Source: Mucilaginibacter sp. UBA5151 (GTDB lineage: Bacteria; Bacteroidota; Bacteroidia; Sphingobacteriales; Sphingobacteriaceae). Taken from it: a stretch of 64,000 nucleotides of DNA. Position 1 is the first letter of the stretch. Each line of letters begins with the position of its first letter. The notes beneath the pieces are model-generated. The model did no database searches. It was given only the letters and a program-made list of their open reading frames with translations, and was not told the origin of the DNA. Below are positions 17,622-25,809 of the stretch, one piece after another. Made by a program: the position numbers and the translations under genes. The DNA lies in NCBI GenBank assembly GCA_002413785.1, contig DHXR01000028.1, forward strand, positions 1-64,000, read 5' to 3'.

Positions 17622-20306
17622 ATGAGTATTTCTAAAACATACCTGCCAAAAGAAGCTGAAGAAAAGTGGTACAGTTACTGGTTGAAACATGAGTTTTTTA
17701 AATCGATACCTGATGAACGCGAGCCATATACTATAGTAATCCCACCGCCGAATGTTACTGGTGTGCTGCACATGGGGCACATGTTAAACAATACCATACA
17801 GGATGTACTGATTCGCCGCGCCCGCATGAAAGGCAAAAACGCCTGCTGGGTACCCGGTACAGACCATGCCAGCATTGCTACAGAAGCAAAAGTAGTTGCC
17901 ATGCTAAAAGAAAAAGGCATCACAAAAAAAGATTTGACACGCCCCGAGTTTATGACCTATGCCTGGGAGTGGAAAGAAAAATATGGCGGTATCATTCTTG
18001 AGCAGTTAAAAAAACTGGGTGCCTCCTGCGATTGGGACCGTACCCGTTTTACCATGGAAGATGATCTTTCTGAAGCTGTTATTGATACTTTTATTCATCT
18101 GCATAAAAAAGGTTTAATATACCGCGGTGTCCGTATGGTGAATTGGGACCCGCAGGGTAAAACCGCTGTATCCGACGAAGAAGTTATCCGCAAGGAAGTT
18201 AACCAGAAGCTTTATTATATACGTTATAAAGTCGTAAGTCCAGAGTCTGAAGTCTTAAGTCAGGAAAAGACTTCGGACTTCGGACTTCAGACTTTGGACT
18301 ACCTCACGATAGCAACTACCCGTCCTGAAACTATCATGGCGGATTCAGCCATCTGTATCAATCCTAATGATGAGCGCTATGTTCATTTGCATGGCAAAAG
18401 GGTTTTGATCCCGCTTATTAACAGGGAGATCCCGGTTATCCTCGACGAGTATGTGACCATGGATTTTGGTACCGGCTGCTTAAAAGTTACGCCTGCGCAT
18501 GATCTTAACGATTATGAACTCGGGCAAAAACATAACCTGCCTGTTATCGATATTTTAAATGACGATGGCACCCTTAATGAAAATGCAAAAATATTAGTAG
18601 GAGAGGACCGTTTTGCTGCGCGTAAAAAGATTACGGTTCTGCTGGAAGCCGATGGATACCTTGAAAAGGTGGAAGACTATAAATCACAAATAGGTTTTTC
18701 GGAACGAACGGATGCAGTAATTGAGCCCAAACTATCCATGCAATGGTTTTGCAAAATGGATGAAATGGCAAAACCTGCACTGGATTATGTTATTAATGGT
18801 GATATTAAGTTAATTCCTGAAAAGTTTACCAATACCTACCGCCATTGGATGGAGAATGTAAAAGACTGGTGCATAAGCCGGCAACTATGGTGGGGACAAC
18901 AGATCCCGGCCTGGTATTTACCGGATGGCCAATTTGTTATCGCAAAAACCCGGGAAGAGGCATTCCATCAGGCAAAACAACTCACCGCTCACCATCCACC
19001 ACTCACTATTGATGATTTAAAACAGGATGAGGATGTGCTTGATACCTGGTTCTCCTCGTGGCTTTGGCCTATATCCGTTTTTGATGGTTTTAAGGACCCT
19101 GATAATGCTGATATCAATTATTACTACCCTACAAATGACCTGGTAACAGCCCCCGAAATATTGTTTTTTTGGGTAGCGAGGATGATTATGGCCGGACATG
19201 AATTCAGGGGTGAAATTCCGTTTAAAAACGTTTATTTAACCGGTATTGTGCGTGATAAACTTGGCCGGAAAATGTCAAAATCACTTGGTAATTCACCCGA
19301 TCCCCTTGACCTGATAGAAAAGTTCGGGGCCGATGGCGTGCGGGTTGGGATGTTGCTTTGCTCGCCCGCCGGGAACGACCTGATGTTTGATGAAAGTTAT
19401 TGTGAACAGGGCCGTAATTTCGCAAATAAAGTATGGAACGCTTTCAGGCTGGTAAAAGGATGGGAAGTTGATAACAGCCTGGAAAACAATAACGGGGTTG
19501 CTATTGAATGGTTTGGCAGCAGGTTTAACGAGGCGTTAAACCAGATAGAAGATAATTTTGCCCAATACCGTATCTCCGAAGCTTTAATGGCCACCTACAA
19601 GTTGGTTTGGGACGACTTTTGCGCCTGGTACCTTGAAATGATTAAACCGGTTTACCAGCACCCTATTGACAGCGAAACCTATAACTGTACCATTGCCTTT
19701 TTTGAAAATATTCTAAAAGTCATTCACCCTTTTATGCCCTTTATTTCGGAAGAGTTATGGCATGATGATTTGTTTGGGGAACGTGAGGAAAACGACTGTT
19801 GCATTATTGCCCAATTGCCAATTAATGGGAAAATAAATGCACAGCTGTTAACTGAAGTTGAGCTGGTAAAACAGATCGTGACCCAAATCAGGAATATTCG
19901 TAACAGTAAGCAGATCCCCCCTAAGGAAAAACTTGCACTTTCGGTAAAAGAAAACGCCGCTGTTGATTATAAAAGCTATGAACATATCATCACCCATTTG
20001 GGCAATATCAGTACCCTGGATATCGTTGCTGATAAAATAGTTGGAGCAATGAGCTTTATGGTGGCTACAGATGAGTTTTATGTGCCTTTGAATGAAAGTA
20101 TAGACCCGGTTGCCGAATGTGCAAGGCTGCAAAAAGACAGGGATTATTTAGCCGGTTTTTTACGTTCAGTTAACTCTAAGTTAGCAAATGAGCGGTTCAT
20201 GAGCAATGCGAAGCCCGAAATAATTGAGATTGAGTTGAAGAAGAAAGCAGATGCCGAAGCTAAACTTAAAATTTTAGAGGAAAACTTATCAGCTTTGGCT
20301 TGCTAA
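17622..20306 (+). CDS. valS: Valyl-tRNA synthetase
   Basis: Class I synthetase charging tRNA-Val, 894 residues. The HIGH-type motif is 'PPNVTGVLHMGHMLN' and the KMSKS loop is 'GRKMSKSLGNSP'. The CP1 editing domain includes 'ATTRPETIMAD'. A C-terminal coiled coil follows 'IEIELKKKADAEAK'. The start at 17622 (MSISKTYLPKEAE) is preferred to the ATG nine bases upstream because it matches the family and lies just beyond the -7 box. Residues around 205-227 ('SPESEVLSQEKTSDFGLQTL') are an in-frame insertion made of a palindromic repeat immediately before the editing-domain strand 'DYLTIATTRPETI'. Confidence 0.97.
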   Translation: MSISKTYLPKEAEEKWYSYWLKHEFFKSIPDEREPYTIVIPPPNVTGVLHMGHMLNNTIQDVLIRRARMKGKNACWVPGTDHASIATEAKVVAMLKEKGITKKDLTRPEFMTYAWEWKEKYGGIILEQLKKLGASCDWDRTRFTMEDDLSEAVIDTFIHLHKKGLIYRGVRMVNWDPQGKTAVSDEEVIRKEVNQKLYYIRYKVVSPESEVLSQEKTSDFGLQTLDYLTIATTRPETIMADSAICINPNDERYVHLHGKRVLIPLINREIPVILDEYVTMDFGTGCLKVTPAHDLNDYELGQKHNLPVIDILNDDGTLNENAKILVGEDRFAARKKITVLLEADGYLEKVEDYKSQIGFSERTDAVIEPKLSMQWFCKMDEMAKPALDYVINGDIKLIPEKFTNTYRHWMENVKDWCISRQLWWGQQIPAWYLPDGQFVIAKTREEAFHQAKQLTAHHPPLTIDDLKQDEDVLDTWFSSWLWPISVFDGFKDPDNADINYYYPTNDLVTAPEILFFWVARMIMAGHEFRGEIPFKNVYLTGIVRDKLGRKMSKSLGNSPDPLDLIEKFGADGVRVGMLLCSPAGNDLMFDESYCEQGRNFANKVWNAFRLVKGWEVDNSLENNNGVAIEWFGSRFNEALNQIEDNFAQYRISEALMATYKLVWDDFCAWYLEMIKPVYQHPIDSETYNCTIAFFENILKVIHPFMPFISEELWHDDLFGEREENDCCIIAQLPINGKINAQLLTEVELVKQIVTQIRNIRNSKQIPPKEKLALSVKENAAVDYKSYEHIITHLGNISTLDIVADKIVGAMSFMVATDEFYVPLNESIDPVAECARLQKDRDYLAGFLRSVNSKLANERFMSNAKPEIIEIELKKKADAEAKLKILEENLSALAC
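18231..18300. repeat. valS: Palindromic repeat inserted in frame within valS
   Basis: The left arm AGTCCAGAGTCTGAAG (18237-18252) is answered by CTTCAGACTTTGGACT (18285-18300) with one mismatch, and the centre repeats AAGTC and GACTTCGGACTTCGG. These are the 'AGTCCGAAAGTC' words seen in gaps at 32080-32115 and 39405-39440. Here they are translated as part of the editing domain. Confidence 0.85.
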
Positions 20307-20421
20307 TTGCGTACACTATTACGATAAATTATTTATAAGATGAAGCAGGGCGTTCAAATTTTAACGTGAATGTTCTTGTTTATTATTTTATACTCCGTTT
20401 AATAGTAATGCCGAACAATTA

Positions 20422-22224
20422 ATGAGCAAGAAAACCGATTTTTTCAACTTATCAATTAACAACATTCTTTCTTCTGAGCAGTCAATCCTTGATCAGGCCC
20501 GTATCCGTCTGCTTTATTATGGTTTTTTGATTGTTTTTGTCGCAGTTGGCGGGTTGCTTATCAGTGTATATTTTCAACACCAGGTGGTCCTTACCATTAC
20601 TGCTGCCCTTGTATTGGTATTGGTGACCGCCTTGTTTAAATACCTTACGTACAGGCCTAACTGGCAGCAAATATCACACGCGCTGCTTATTATGGCTACG
20701 CTGGTTAATTTGAACAATGTTTATGTTACCATGCAAAAGGTTGATATTATAACGGTGCAGGTGATCCTTTTAGTCATCCTGTTCAGCTTTTATATGCTTG
20801 GCCAAACGTGGGGACTGTTGTATTCACTGGTTAATATTATTCCCGTTTTGGGTTTTTTGGTATGGGGGTACAACAGTTATTATTCCATACCGTTCAGTCC
20901 CGAAAAGGTCGATCAGTCAACAATCATTATCAGCCTGTTTGCCAATTTCCTGATCATTATTTTCATCCATAGCCAGCTATATAGTGCATTTTTTAATAAT
21001 ATAAGACAGCTAAAGGAAACCAGCGAAGAACAGGCGGTGCTTAATAAACAATTAGGGCTGGCTATAGAAAAAGCCGAAAAATCGTCACAAATAAAAACAG
21101 AGTTTCTTTCAACGATGTCGCATGAAATCCGGACGCCCCTTAATGCAGTTATTGGTATGAGTGACCTGATGCTGATGGGAAACCCCAGGACCGATCAAAA
21201 GGAGAACCTCGAGGTATTAAAATTTTCGGCAAATAACCTGCTTGCCATTGTAAATGATGTGCTTGATTTCAATAAAATTGAATCTGGCAAAGTGGTTTTC
21301 GAGCATATCAGGTTTAATATGGTTGATTTAATGCAAAATATTTGCGGCGGGCAGATGTTAAAGGCGGAAGAAAAAGGCTTGAAATTTACCCTCAAAATCG
21401 ACCCTGCCCTTAAAGATAGAGTGCTGATCGGCGATCCGGTAAGGGTTACTCAAATAATTTTCAACCTGGTGAGCAACGCAATAAAATTCACAAAAAAGGG
21501 AAGTATTTGGGTAAAAGCTTATTGCCACGAGGACAGGCATAATAAGGTTACCGTAAATTTTACCGTGAAGGACACAGGAATCGGGATAGAGAAAGATAAC
21601 CTGGAAAGTATTTTTGAACCCTTCACCCAGGAGTCAATAACTGCCACCCGGCAATATGGGGGTACAGGAATGGGTTTGGCAATAGTTAAACGTTTGTTAG
21701 AGCTACAGGGATTGCACATGCACGTGATCAGCAAGATTGGCGAAGGTTCTGAATTTTCGTTTCATATTGAGTTTCCGGTATCAACGGAAACTGTTCATCA
21801 ATTTAGCGGAAAAAGGCTGTTATCACAGAGTGATGAAGGTTTAAGTAATTTGCGGATGCTCATAGCCGAAGACAACCCGGTTAATGTTTTGCTGATGAAA
21901 AAGCTGCTTTCAAAATGGAAAATTATACCAACCATTGCCGAAAACGGCGAACACGCTATCGAAATTTTGCAATACGGCAATTTTGATATTATTTTAATGG
22001 ACTTGCAAATGCCCGTGTTAGACGGCTTTGAAGCCGCCATGGAAATAAGGAAGCTGCCCGATCCTAAAAAAGCAAACGTGCCCATAATTGCTTTAACGGC
22101 CGCCGCCCTATTTGATATTAAAGAACGGGTATTTAATTCAGGTATGAACGATTATGTATCAAAACCATTTAAGCCGGAAGAGCTACTGGAAAAGATTCTG
22201 CAATTAGTTGCAGCCGTTCATTGA
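20422..22224 (+). CDS. Hybrid sensor histidine kinase/response regulator
   Basis: A 600-residue membrane sensor. About six hydrophobic segments (residues 25-195) form the input region, with no periplasmic sensor domain recognised. A coiled linker leads to the HisKA box 'MSHEIRTPLNA' with His234. The HATPase domain shows 'NLVSNAIKF', 'DTGIGI', and 'GGTGMGLAI'. A C-terminal receiver ('LIAEDNPVN', Asp527 in 'ILMDLQMP', Lys in 'YVSKPF') completes an internal phosphorelay; a separate phosphotransfer partner and output protein must lie elsewhere. Its stop codon is four bases from the left end of the element at 22228. The signal it senses is unknown. Confidence 0.92.
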   Translation: MSKKTDFFNLSINNILSSEQSILDQARIRLLYYGFLIVFVAVGGLLISVYFQHQVVLTITAALVLVLVTALFKYLTYRPNWQQISHALLIMATLVNLNNVYVTMQKVDIITVQVILLVILFSFYMLGQTWGLLYSLVNIIPVLGFLVWGYNSYYSIPFSPEKVDQSTIIISLFANFLIIIFIHSQLYSAFFNNIRQLKETSEEQAVLNKQLGLAIEKAEKSSQIKTEFLSTMSHEIRTPLNAVIGMSDLMLMGNPRTDQKENLEVLKFSANNLLAIVNDVLDFNKIESGKVVFEHIRFNMVDLMQNICGGQMLKAEEKGLKFTLKIDPALKDRVLIGDPVRVTQIIFNLVSNAIKFTKKGSIWVKAYCHEDRHNKVTVNFTVKDTGIGIEKDNLESIFEPFTQESITATRQYGGTGMGLAIVKRLLELQGLHMHVISKIGEGSEFSFHIEFPVSTETVHQFSGKRLLSQSDEGLSNLRMLIAEDNPVNVLLMKKLLSKWKIIPTIAENGEHAIEILQYGNFDIILMDLQMPVLDGFEAAMEIRKLPDPKKANVPIIALTAAALFDIKERVFNSGMNDYVSKPFKPEELLEKILQLVAAVH

Positions 22225-22227
22225 TTA

Positions 22228-22550
22228 AGGGCAAACGCATTAAAATATTTCAATTCCTATGTCGTTCCAAAGCTTCCCCAACGTTTTGTAAGAAATCATG
22301 CCGAAATATTAAAAAAAGCACCGTTAGGTGCGAAATATTGGTAGATAATATTAAAAAGGGAATTAGCGTGCCCTTGGTACGAAACGAATGAAGCAGCTAT
22401 AGCGCCAATGCATGGCGGGGTTAGGTACCTACGGCACACAAGGTCGGGCTGGTCTGTATTTCTACCAATATTTGACCCCAAAAGGGGTCGTATCAACTAT
22501 TTTATCACACCTTTAGCCTCATTTGAGCCTCTTTTTAATGCGTTTGCCCT
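22228..22550. mobile_element. Non-autonomous element with 18-bp terminal inverted repeats, copy 1
   Basis: The ends are exact 18-base inverted repeats (AGGGCAAACGCATTAAAA at 22228-22245; complement at 22533-22550). Inside are an outer stem AAATATTGGTAGA/TCTACCAATATTT (22333-22345 and 22460-22472), a GCACC-GTTA-GGTGC hairpin, and GACCCC-AAAA-GGGGTC. A second copy lies at 39857-40101. The right end overlaps the last codons of the convergent HsdR_N-type gene. No open frame of substance is present, so it would need a protein in trans. It could alternatively be a structured RNA. Confidence 0.7.
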
Positions 22551-23019
22551 GTTCATTAATTAAGGTTTGGTTGTAAACGGGTAATTCTTCAATAAATTTG
22601 TAGCCGCTGGTCTCAAAATCTATCCGGCAGTAATAGTGTTGCAATCCATTGGTAACCGCCAGCAATTTTACTTTATGCACCATATTGTAGCGGGCCACCT
22701 GGTCGAAAGTTTTTTGATCAATGGTCACTGACGGTGCTTTACATTCGACTAATAATATCTTTTCGCCTGCCGGGTTATAAACCACAATATCCGACCGTTT
22801 AGGCATACCATGCAGTTTATGCCCGCCTTCCAGTTTTATCAGCGTTTTAGGGTAATGTTTCTGGTTGATAAGGTATTGTACAAAATGCTGGCGCACCCAT
22901 TCTTCCGGGGTTAGCACGATAGTCCTTTTCCTGATCGCATCAAACAAAGTCAACTGACCGTTTTGATCAGTGATTTTAAAAGGGTAGGGAGGTAATTGAA
23001 GTGGCAGCAGCAGGTCCAT
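22519..23019 (-). CDS. HsdR N-terminal domain (PD-(D/E)XK-like) protein
   Basis: This 166-residue protein matches the stand-alone 'type I restriction enzyme R protein N-terminal' family of Bacteroidota. The nuclease-fold motif is 'RSDIVVY' then 'ILLVECKAP' (D...ExK). 'VLTPEEWVRQHFVQYLI' is a family signature. It is not part of a restriction system here; it is divergent from holA, a pairing I recall as common in Bacteroidota. The C-terminal tail 'NEQGKRIKKRLK' goes beyond the usual end and is encoded by the terminal repeat of the element at 22228-22550. Confidence 0.88.
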   Translation of the reverse strand: MDLLLPLQLPPYPFKITDQNGQLTLFDAIRKRTIVLTPEEWVRQHFVQYLINQKHYPKTLIKLEGGHKLHGMPKRSDIVVYNPAGEKILLVECKAPSVTIDQKTFDQVARYNMVHKVKLLAVTNGLQHYYCRIDFETSGYKFIEELPVYNQTLINEQGKRIKKRLK

Positions 23020-23162
23020 CGTGCTAAAATCATTATTTTATCGGGAGTTTCCTAATTTTATGAATAGTGAAAGGAGAATGGTGAATAGCGAATTTAGAAA
23101 TTTCTTAAACTTGGCTATTGGCCATCCACACTTTAAGCAAAAATCTGTAATTTGCACGCTGT

Positions 23163-24185
23163 ATGACTGCTTCAGATATAATAAAAGATCTCACAAATAA
23201 AAAGTATAAACCCATATACCTTTTACATGGCGAGGAACCTTATTATATAGATCTGGTAAGCAATTTTGTTGAGCACAAGCTTTTATCAGATGCCGAAAAA
23301 GGCTTTAACCAAACGGTGCTTTACGGGAAAGATACGGATATAATGACCGTGCTTGGCGCATCCAAACGTTACCCCATGATGGCCGACTACCAGGTAGTTT
23401 TGGTAAAAGAGGCCCAGGATATGAAATGGGGCAGCGACGATGCTGATAAAAAAAGCATTAACCCCCTGTTGAGTTACCTCGAAAATCCGCTGAAAAGCAC
23501 CATCCTTGTTTTTTGCTATAAATATGGCAAGTTGGACAAACGAAAAAAAACATACAAAGCCATCGAAAAAAACGGGCTTATTTTTGATTCGGCGACTTTG
23601 TACGATAACAAAGTACCGGGATGGATAGAGGGCTTTATTGGCGAAAAAGGGTACAGGATAAACCAGCAGGCTTCGTTAATGCTGGCAGAATATCTTGGTA
23701 ACGATCTCTCAAAAATTGCCAATGAGCTCGAAAAGCTGCTGCTGAATGTTACCCAGGGCCAGGAAATCACCCTTAAGCACATCCATGATAACATAGGCAT
23801 CAGCAAGGAGTATAATGTTTTTGAACTGCAAACCGCATTAACCAAAAAGGACGCTTTTAAAGCCAACCAGATCATCAATTATTTTGAGGCCAACCCAAAA
23901 GCAAACCCTATAGTGCTTGTGCTTGGCAACCTGAATAACTTTTTCAGCAAAGTGCTTACTTACCATTATGTAAAAGACAAGTCGCCGCAAAACCTGGCCC
24001 GTGAGCTGGGTGTTAATCCTTTTTTTATAAAAGACTATGAACAGGCCGCCCGCAGCTTTAATTACGGCAAAACCATGCAAATTATCAGCTACCTGCGCGA
24101 ATACGACCTTAAAAGCAAAGGCGTGGATTCAACTACTGACCATGGCGGGCTGATGAGGGAGCTGGTGTTTAAGATTTTGCATTGA
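23163..24185 (+). CDS. holA: DNA polymerase III subunit delta
   Basis: HolA is the clamp-loader subunit that opens the sliding clamp. The 340-residue protein shows 'YLLHGEEPYYIDLV' (family N-terminus), a domain around 'AEYLGNDLSKIANELEKLLL', and the C-terminal collar helices. Length and order are typical for a bacterial delta subunit. It is divergent from the HsdR_N-type gene with 143 bases between. No strong Shine-Dalgarno sequence is present. Confidence 0.95.
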   Translation: MTASDIIKDLTNKKYKPIYLLHGEEPYYIDLVSNFVEHKLLSDAEKGFNQTVLYGKDTDIMTVLGASKRYPMMADYQVVLVKEAQDMKWGSDDADKKSINPLLSYLENPLKSTILVFCYKYGKLDKRKKTYKAIEKNGLIFDSATLYDNKVPGWIEGFIGEKGYRINQQASLMLAEYLGNDLSKIANELEKLLLNVTQGQEITLKHIHDNIGISKEYNVFELQTALTKKDAFKANQIINYFEANPKANPIVLVLGNLNNFFSKVLTYHYVKDKSPQNLARELGVNPFFIKDYEQAARSFNYGKTMQIISYLREYDLKSKGVDSTTDHGGLMRELVFKILH

Positions 24186-24252
24186 AAGTTGGTTTCAACA
24201 GGATCTCGCTATGCATTAAATATGAGAGATTGGTTAAAGAATTAATTAATTT

Positions 24253-24285
24253 GTTACCATTTTGGTAACGAAAATTGTATATTTG
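24253..24285 (+). promoter_or_regulatory. Promoter and operator of the higBA operon
   Basis: A perfect palindrome GTTACCA-TTT-TGGTAAC (24253-24269) overlaps the -33 region and is followed by an exact TATATTTG -7 box at 24278-24285, eleven bases before the toxin start. The palindrome is the likely binding site of the XRE-type antitoxin for autorepression. Confidence 0.75.
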
Positions 24286-24295
24286 TATTATTGTA

Positions 24296-24607
24296 ATGCG
24301 TATTATAGCTGTAAAGACTTTAAAGGAATATGCCAAAGAATTTCATCAGGCCGAACAGTCATTGTTAAGTTGGTATGATGAAGTAAGCACAGTCGAATGG
24401 AATAGCCCTGCGGAACTTAAAGCCCAATACAGAAATGCATCAATACTAAATAATAAAAGAGTGGTATTTAATATTCATGGTAATACTTTTCGCCTGATTG
24501 TTGATATTGAGTACCGCTTTAAGGCAGTTTTCGTTGTTTGGTTTGGAACGCATAAACAATACGACTACATTGATGCTAAAACGATAACTTATGTTAAAAC
24601 CAATTAA
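24296..24607 (+). CDS. higB: HigB-type mRNA interferase toxin
   Basis: A 103-residue RelE-fold toxin. 'MRIIAVKTLKEYAKEFHQAEQSLLSWYDEV' at the start, 'NGN' type core ('FNIHGNTFRLIVDIEYRFKAVFVVWFGTHKQYDYID') are family features of the HigB group that cleaves mRNA on the ribosome. The ATG at 24296 is chosen because the upstream TTG lies inside the -7 box. The toxin precedes and overlaps the antitoxin gene by 17 bases, the inverted order typical of HigBA. Confidence 0.92.
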   Translation: MRIIAVKTLKEYAKEFHQAEQSLLSWYDEVSTVEWNSPAELKAQYRNASILNNKRVVFNIHGNTFRLIVDIEYRFKAVFVVWFGTHKQYDYIDAKTITYVKTN

Positions 24608-24950
24608 AACAGAAGATCAATATGACCAGGCATTGGCCCGTATATATGATTTAATGCAAACAGATATAAAGGAAAACTCTAATGAATCTGATGAGTTGGA
24701 GATATTAATTATTCTTGTGAAGGAATATGAAAATGAACATTACCCAATGCCATCCCCAAATCCATTGGAGGCCATTAAATTTCGTTTGGATCAGATGGGT
24801 ATGTCTGAAAAGGAATTAGGGGAAATATTGGGTTATCGTTCCCGCAAATCCGAAATCTTATCAGGTAAAAGGAAGTTGAGCCTTGCTATGATCCGTAAGC
24901 TTAATGAGGTTTTGCATATCCCGGCAAAAGTATTAATTCAGGCATATTAA
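24591..24950 (+). CDS. higA: HigA-type antitoxin with XRE helix-turn-helix
   Basis: A 119-residue antitoxin. The N-terminal half is helical and acidic; the C-terminal half is a Cro/C1-type helix-turn-helix ('MSEKELGEILGYRSRKSEILSGKRKLS'). It should bind HigB and repress the operon at the palindrome 24253-24269. Translation is likely coupled to higB through the overlap. An almost perfect 34-base palindrome 14 bases downstream can end the transcript. Confidence 0.92.
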   Translation: MLKPIKTEDQYDQALARIYDLMQTDIKENSNESDELEILIILVKEYENEHYPMPSPNPLEAIKFRLDQMGMSEKELGEILGYRSRKSEILSGKRKLSLAMIRKLNEVLHIPAKVLIQAY

Positions 24951-24964
24951 AACGCAAAGGCAGC

Positions 24965-24998
24965 AGATTTGTCAACTTTTTAAAAAGTTGACAAATCT
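24965..24998. terminator. Perfect 17-bp palindrome after higA
   Basis: AGATTTGTCAACTTTTT at 24965-24981 is followed directly by its reverse complement. It shares the core TTGTCAACTTTT/AAAAGTTGACAA with the element at 29255-29305. It probably terminates higBA. Confidence 0.7.
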
Positions 24999-25028
24999 TA
25001 TCAGGATTTTTTTTTATAAATTTGAATT

Positions 25029-25271
25029 ATGGAAACATTAATTATGCATCCCCAAAATAAAGAGCAATTGGCAGCTTTAAAGGCTTTTGCAAAAGCCTTT
25101 AAAGTTCCTTTTGATAAAAATAAGGAAGTGTAATTAAGCGAAAGGGAAAAAGGAATAAGACTTTACGGGAAAGATTTCGTAGAAAAAATTGAGCGGGGAG
25201 AGAAAGCAATTCAAAAAGGGGAATTTATAACCCTTGACCCTGATAAATCACTATGGGAAAATATTCTATAG
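25029..25271 (+). pseudogene. Degenerate antitoxin with an internal stop
   Basis: The frame starts METLIMHPQNKEQLAALKAF, the usual opening of a small RelB-like (DUF2683-type) antitoxin family in Bacteroidota. A TAA codon at 25131 interrupts it after 34 residues. The same frame then continues 'YGKDFVEKIERGEKAIQKG', the expected second half, to a stop at 25271. One base change would restore an 80-residue protein. It overlaps the start of a truncated toxin frame, as in intact pairs. Confidence 0.75.
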
Positions 25272-25321
25272 CGATTGAACATCGGGCGCAAAAGGAGTTG
25301 GATGCGCTTTTATTTCCTTAA
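25253..25321 (+). pseudogene. Truncated RelE/ParE-type toxin remnant
   Basis: A 22-residue frame, MGKYSIAIEHRAQKELDALL..., matches the first strand and helix of RelE/ParE toxins and then stops. It overlaps the antitoxin frame by 19 bases, the normal arrangement. The rest of the toxin is missing. The remaining gap to 25399 holds nothing recognisable. Confidence 0.65.
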
Positions 25322-25399
25322 GTGTTATATAAGTAAATGGTATAGTGTTTTATATCTCCCTCCTTTTTCACAATTTTACCGCAATCATAAAATAGCATC

Positions 25400-25807
25400 A
25401 TGAATCATTGGCTTGTAAAAAGTGAACCTGTAAAATACAGCTGGGAAAAATTTAACCAGGATGGCCGTACCTTTTGGGATGGCGTACGCAACTACCAGGC
25501 GCGAAACAACCTGCGCGAAATGAAAGAAGGCGACCTGGTGCTGTTTTACCATAGCAATGAAGGCAAGGAAGTGGTTGGTATAGCCAAAGTAGCCAGGGGA
25601 TTTTACCAGGACCCCACCACCACCGACTCAAACTGGGTGGTTGTTGATCTTGTGCCTGTTGAAAGCCTGAAAACACCGGTTACCCTGGAGCAAATTAAAG
25701 CCGACGAAAGGCTAAAAGATATAGGCCTGGTGCGCCAGGGCCGTTTATCGGTTATGGCCCTTAAACGCGAAGAGTTTGACCGTATTATAGAACTTGGCAA
25801 TAGCTGA
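25400..25807 (+). CDS. EVE domain-containing protein
   Basis: The 135-residue protein is a single EVE domain, a PUA-like fold that recognises modified bases in DNA or RNA. Visible features are 'WLVKSEPVKYSWEKF', 'WDGVRNYQARNNLREMKEGDLVLFYHS' and 'GIAKV'. Relatives are the thymocyte nuclear protein 1 type. It is followed two bases later by an aldo/keto reductase gene, so the two are cotranscribed. Its target in this organism is unknown. Confidence 0.93.
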   Translation: MNHWLVKSEPVKYSWEKFNQDGRTFWDGVRNYQARNNLREMKEGDLVLFYHSNEGKEVVGIAKVARGFYQDPTTTDSNWVVVDLVPVESLKTPVTLEQIKADERLKDIGLVRQGRLSVMALKREEFDRIIELGNS

Positions 25808-25809
25808 AT

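Noticed and set aside
22296..22496. Minus-strand frame of 66 residues inside element copy 1 (ending 'YQYFAPNGAFFNISA')
   Set aside because: The matching frame in copy 2 agrees only over the last 18 residues and then shifts frame; the hairpins explain the conservation better than coding does.
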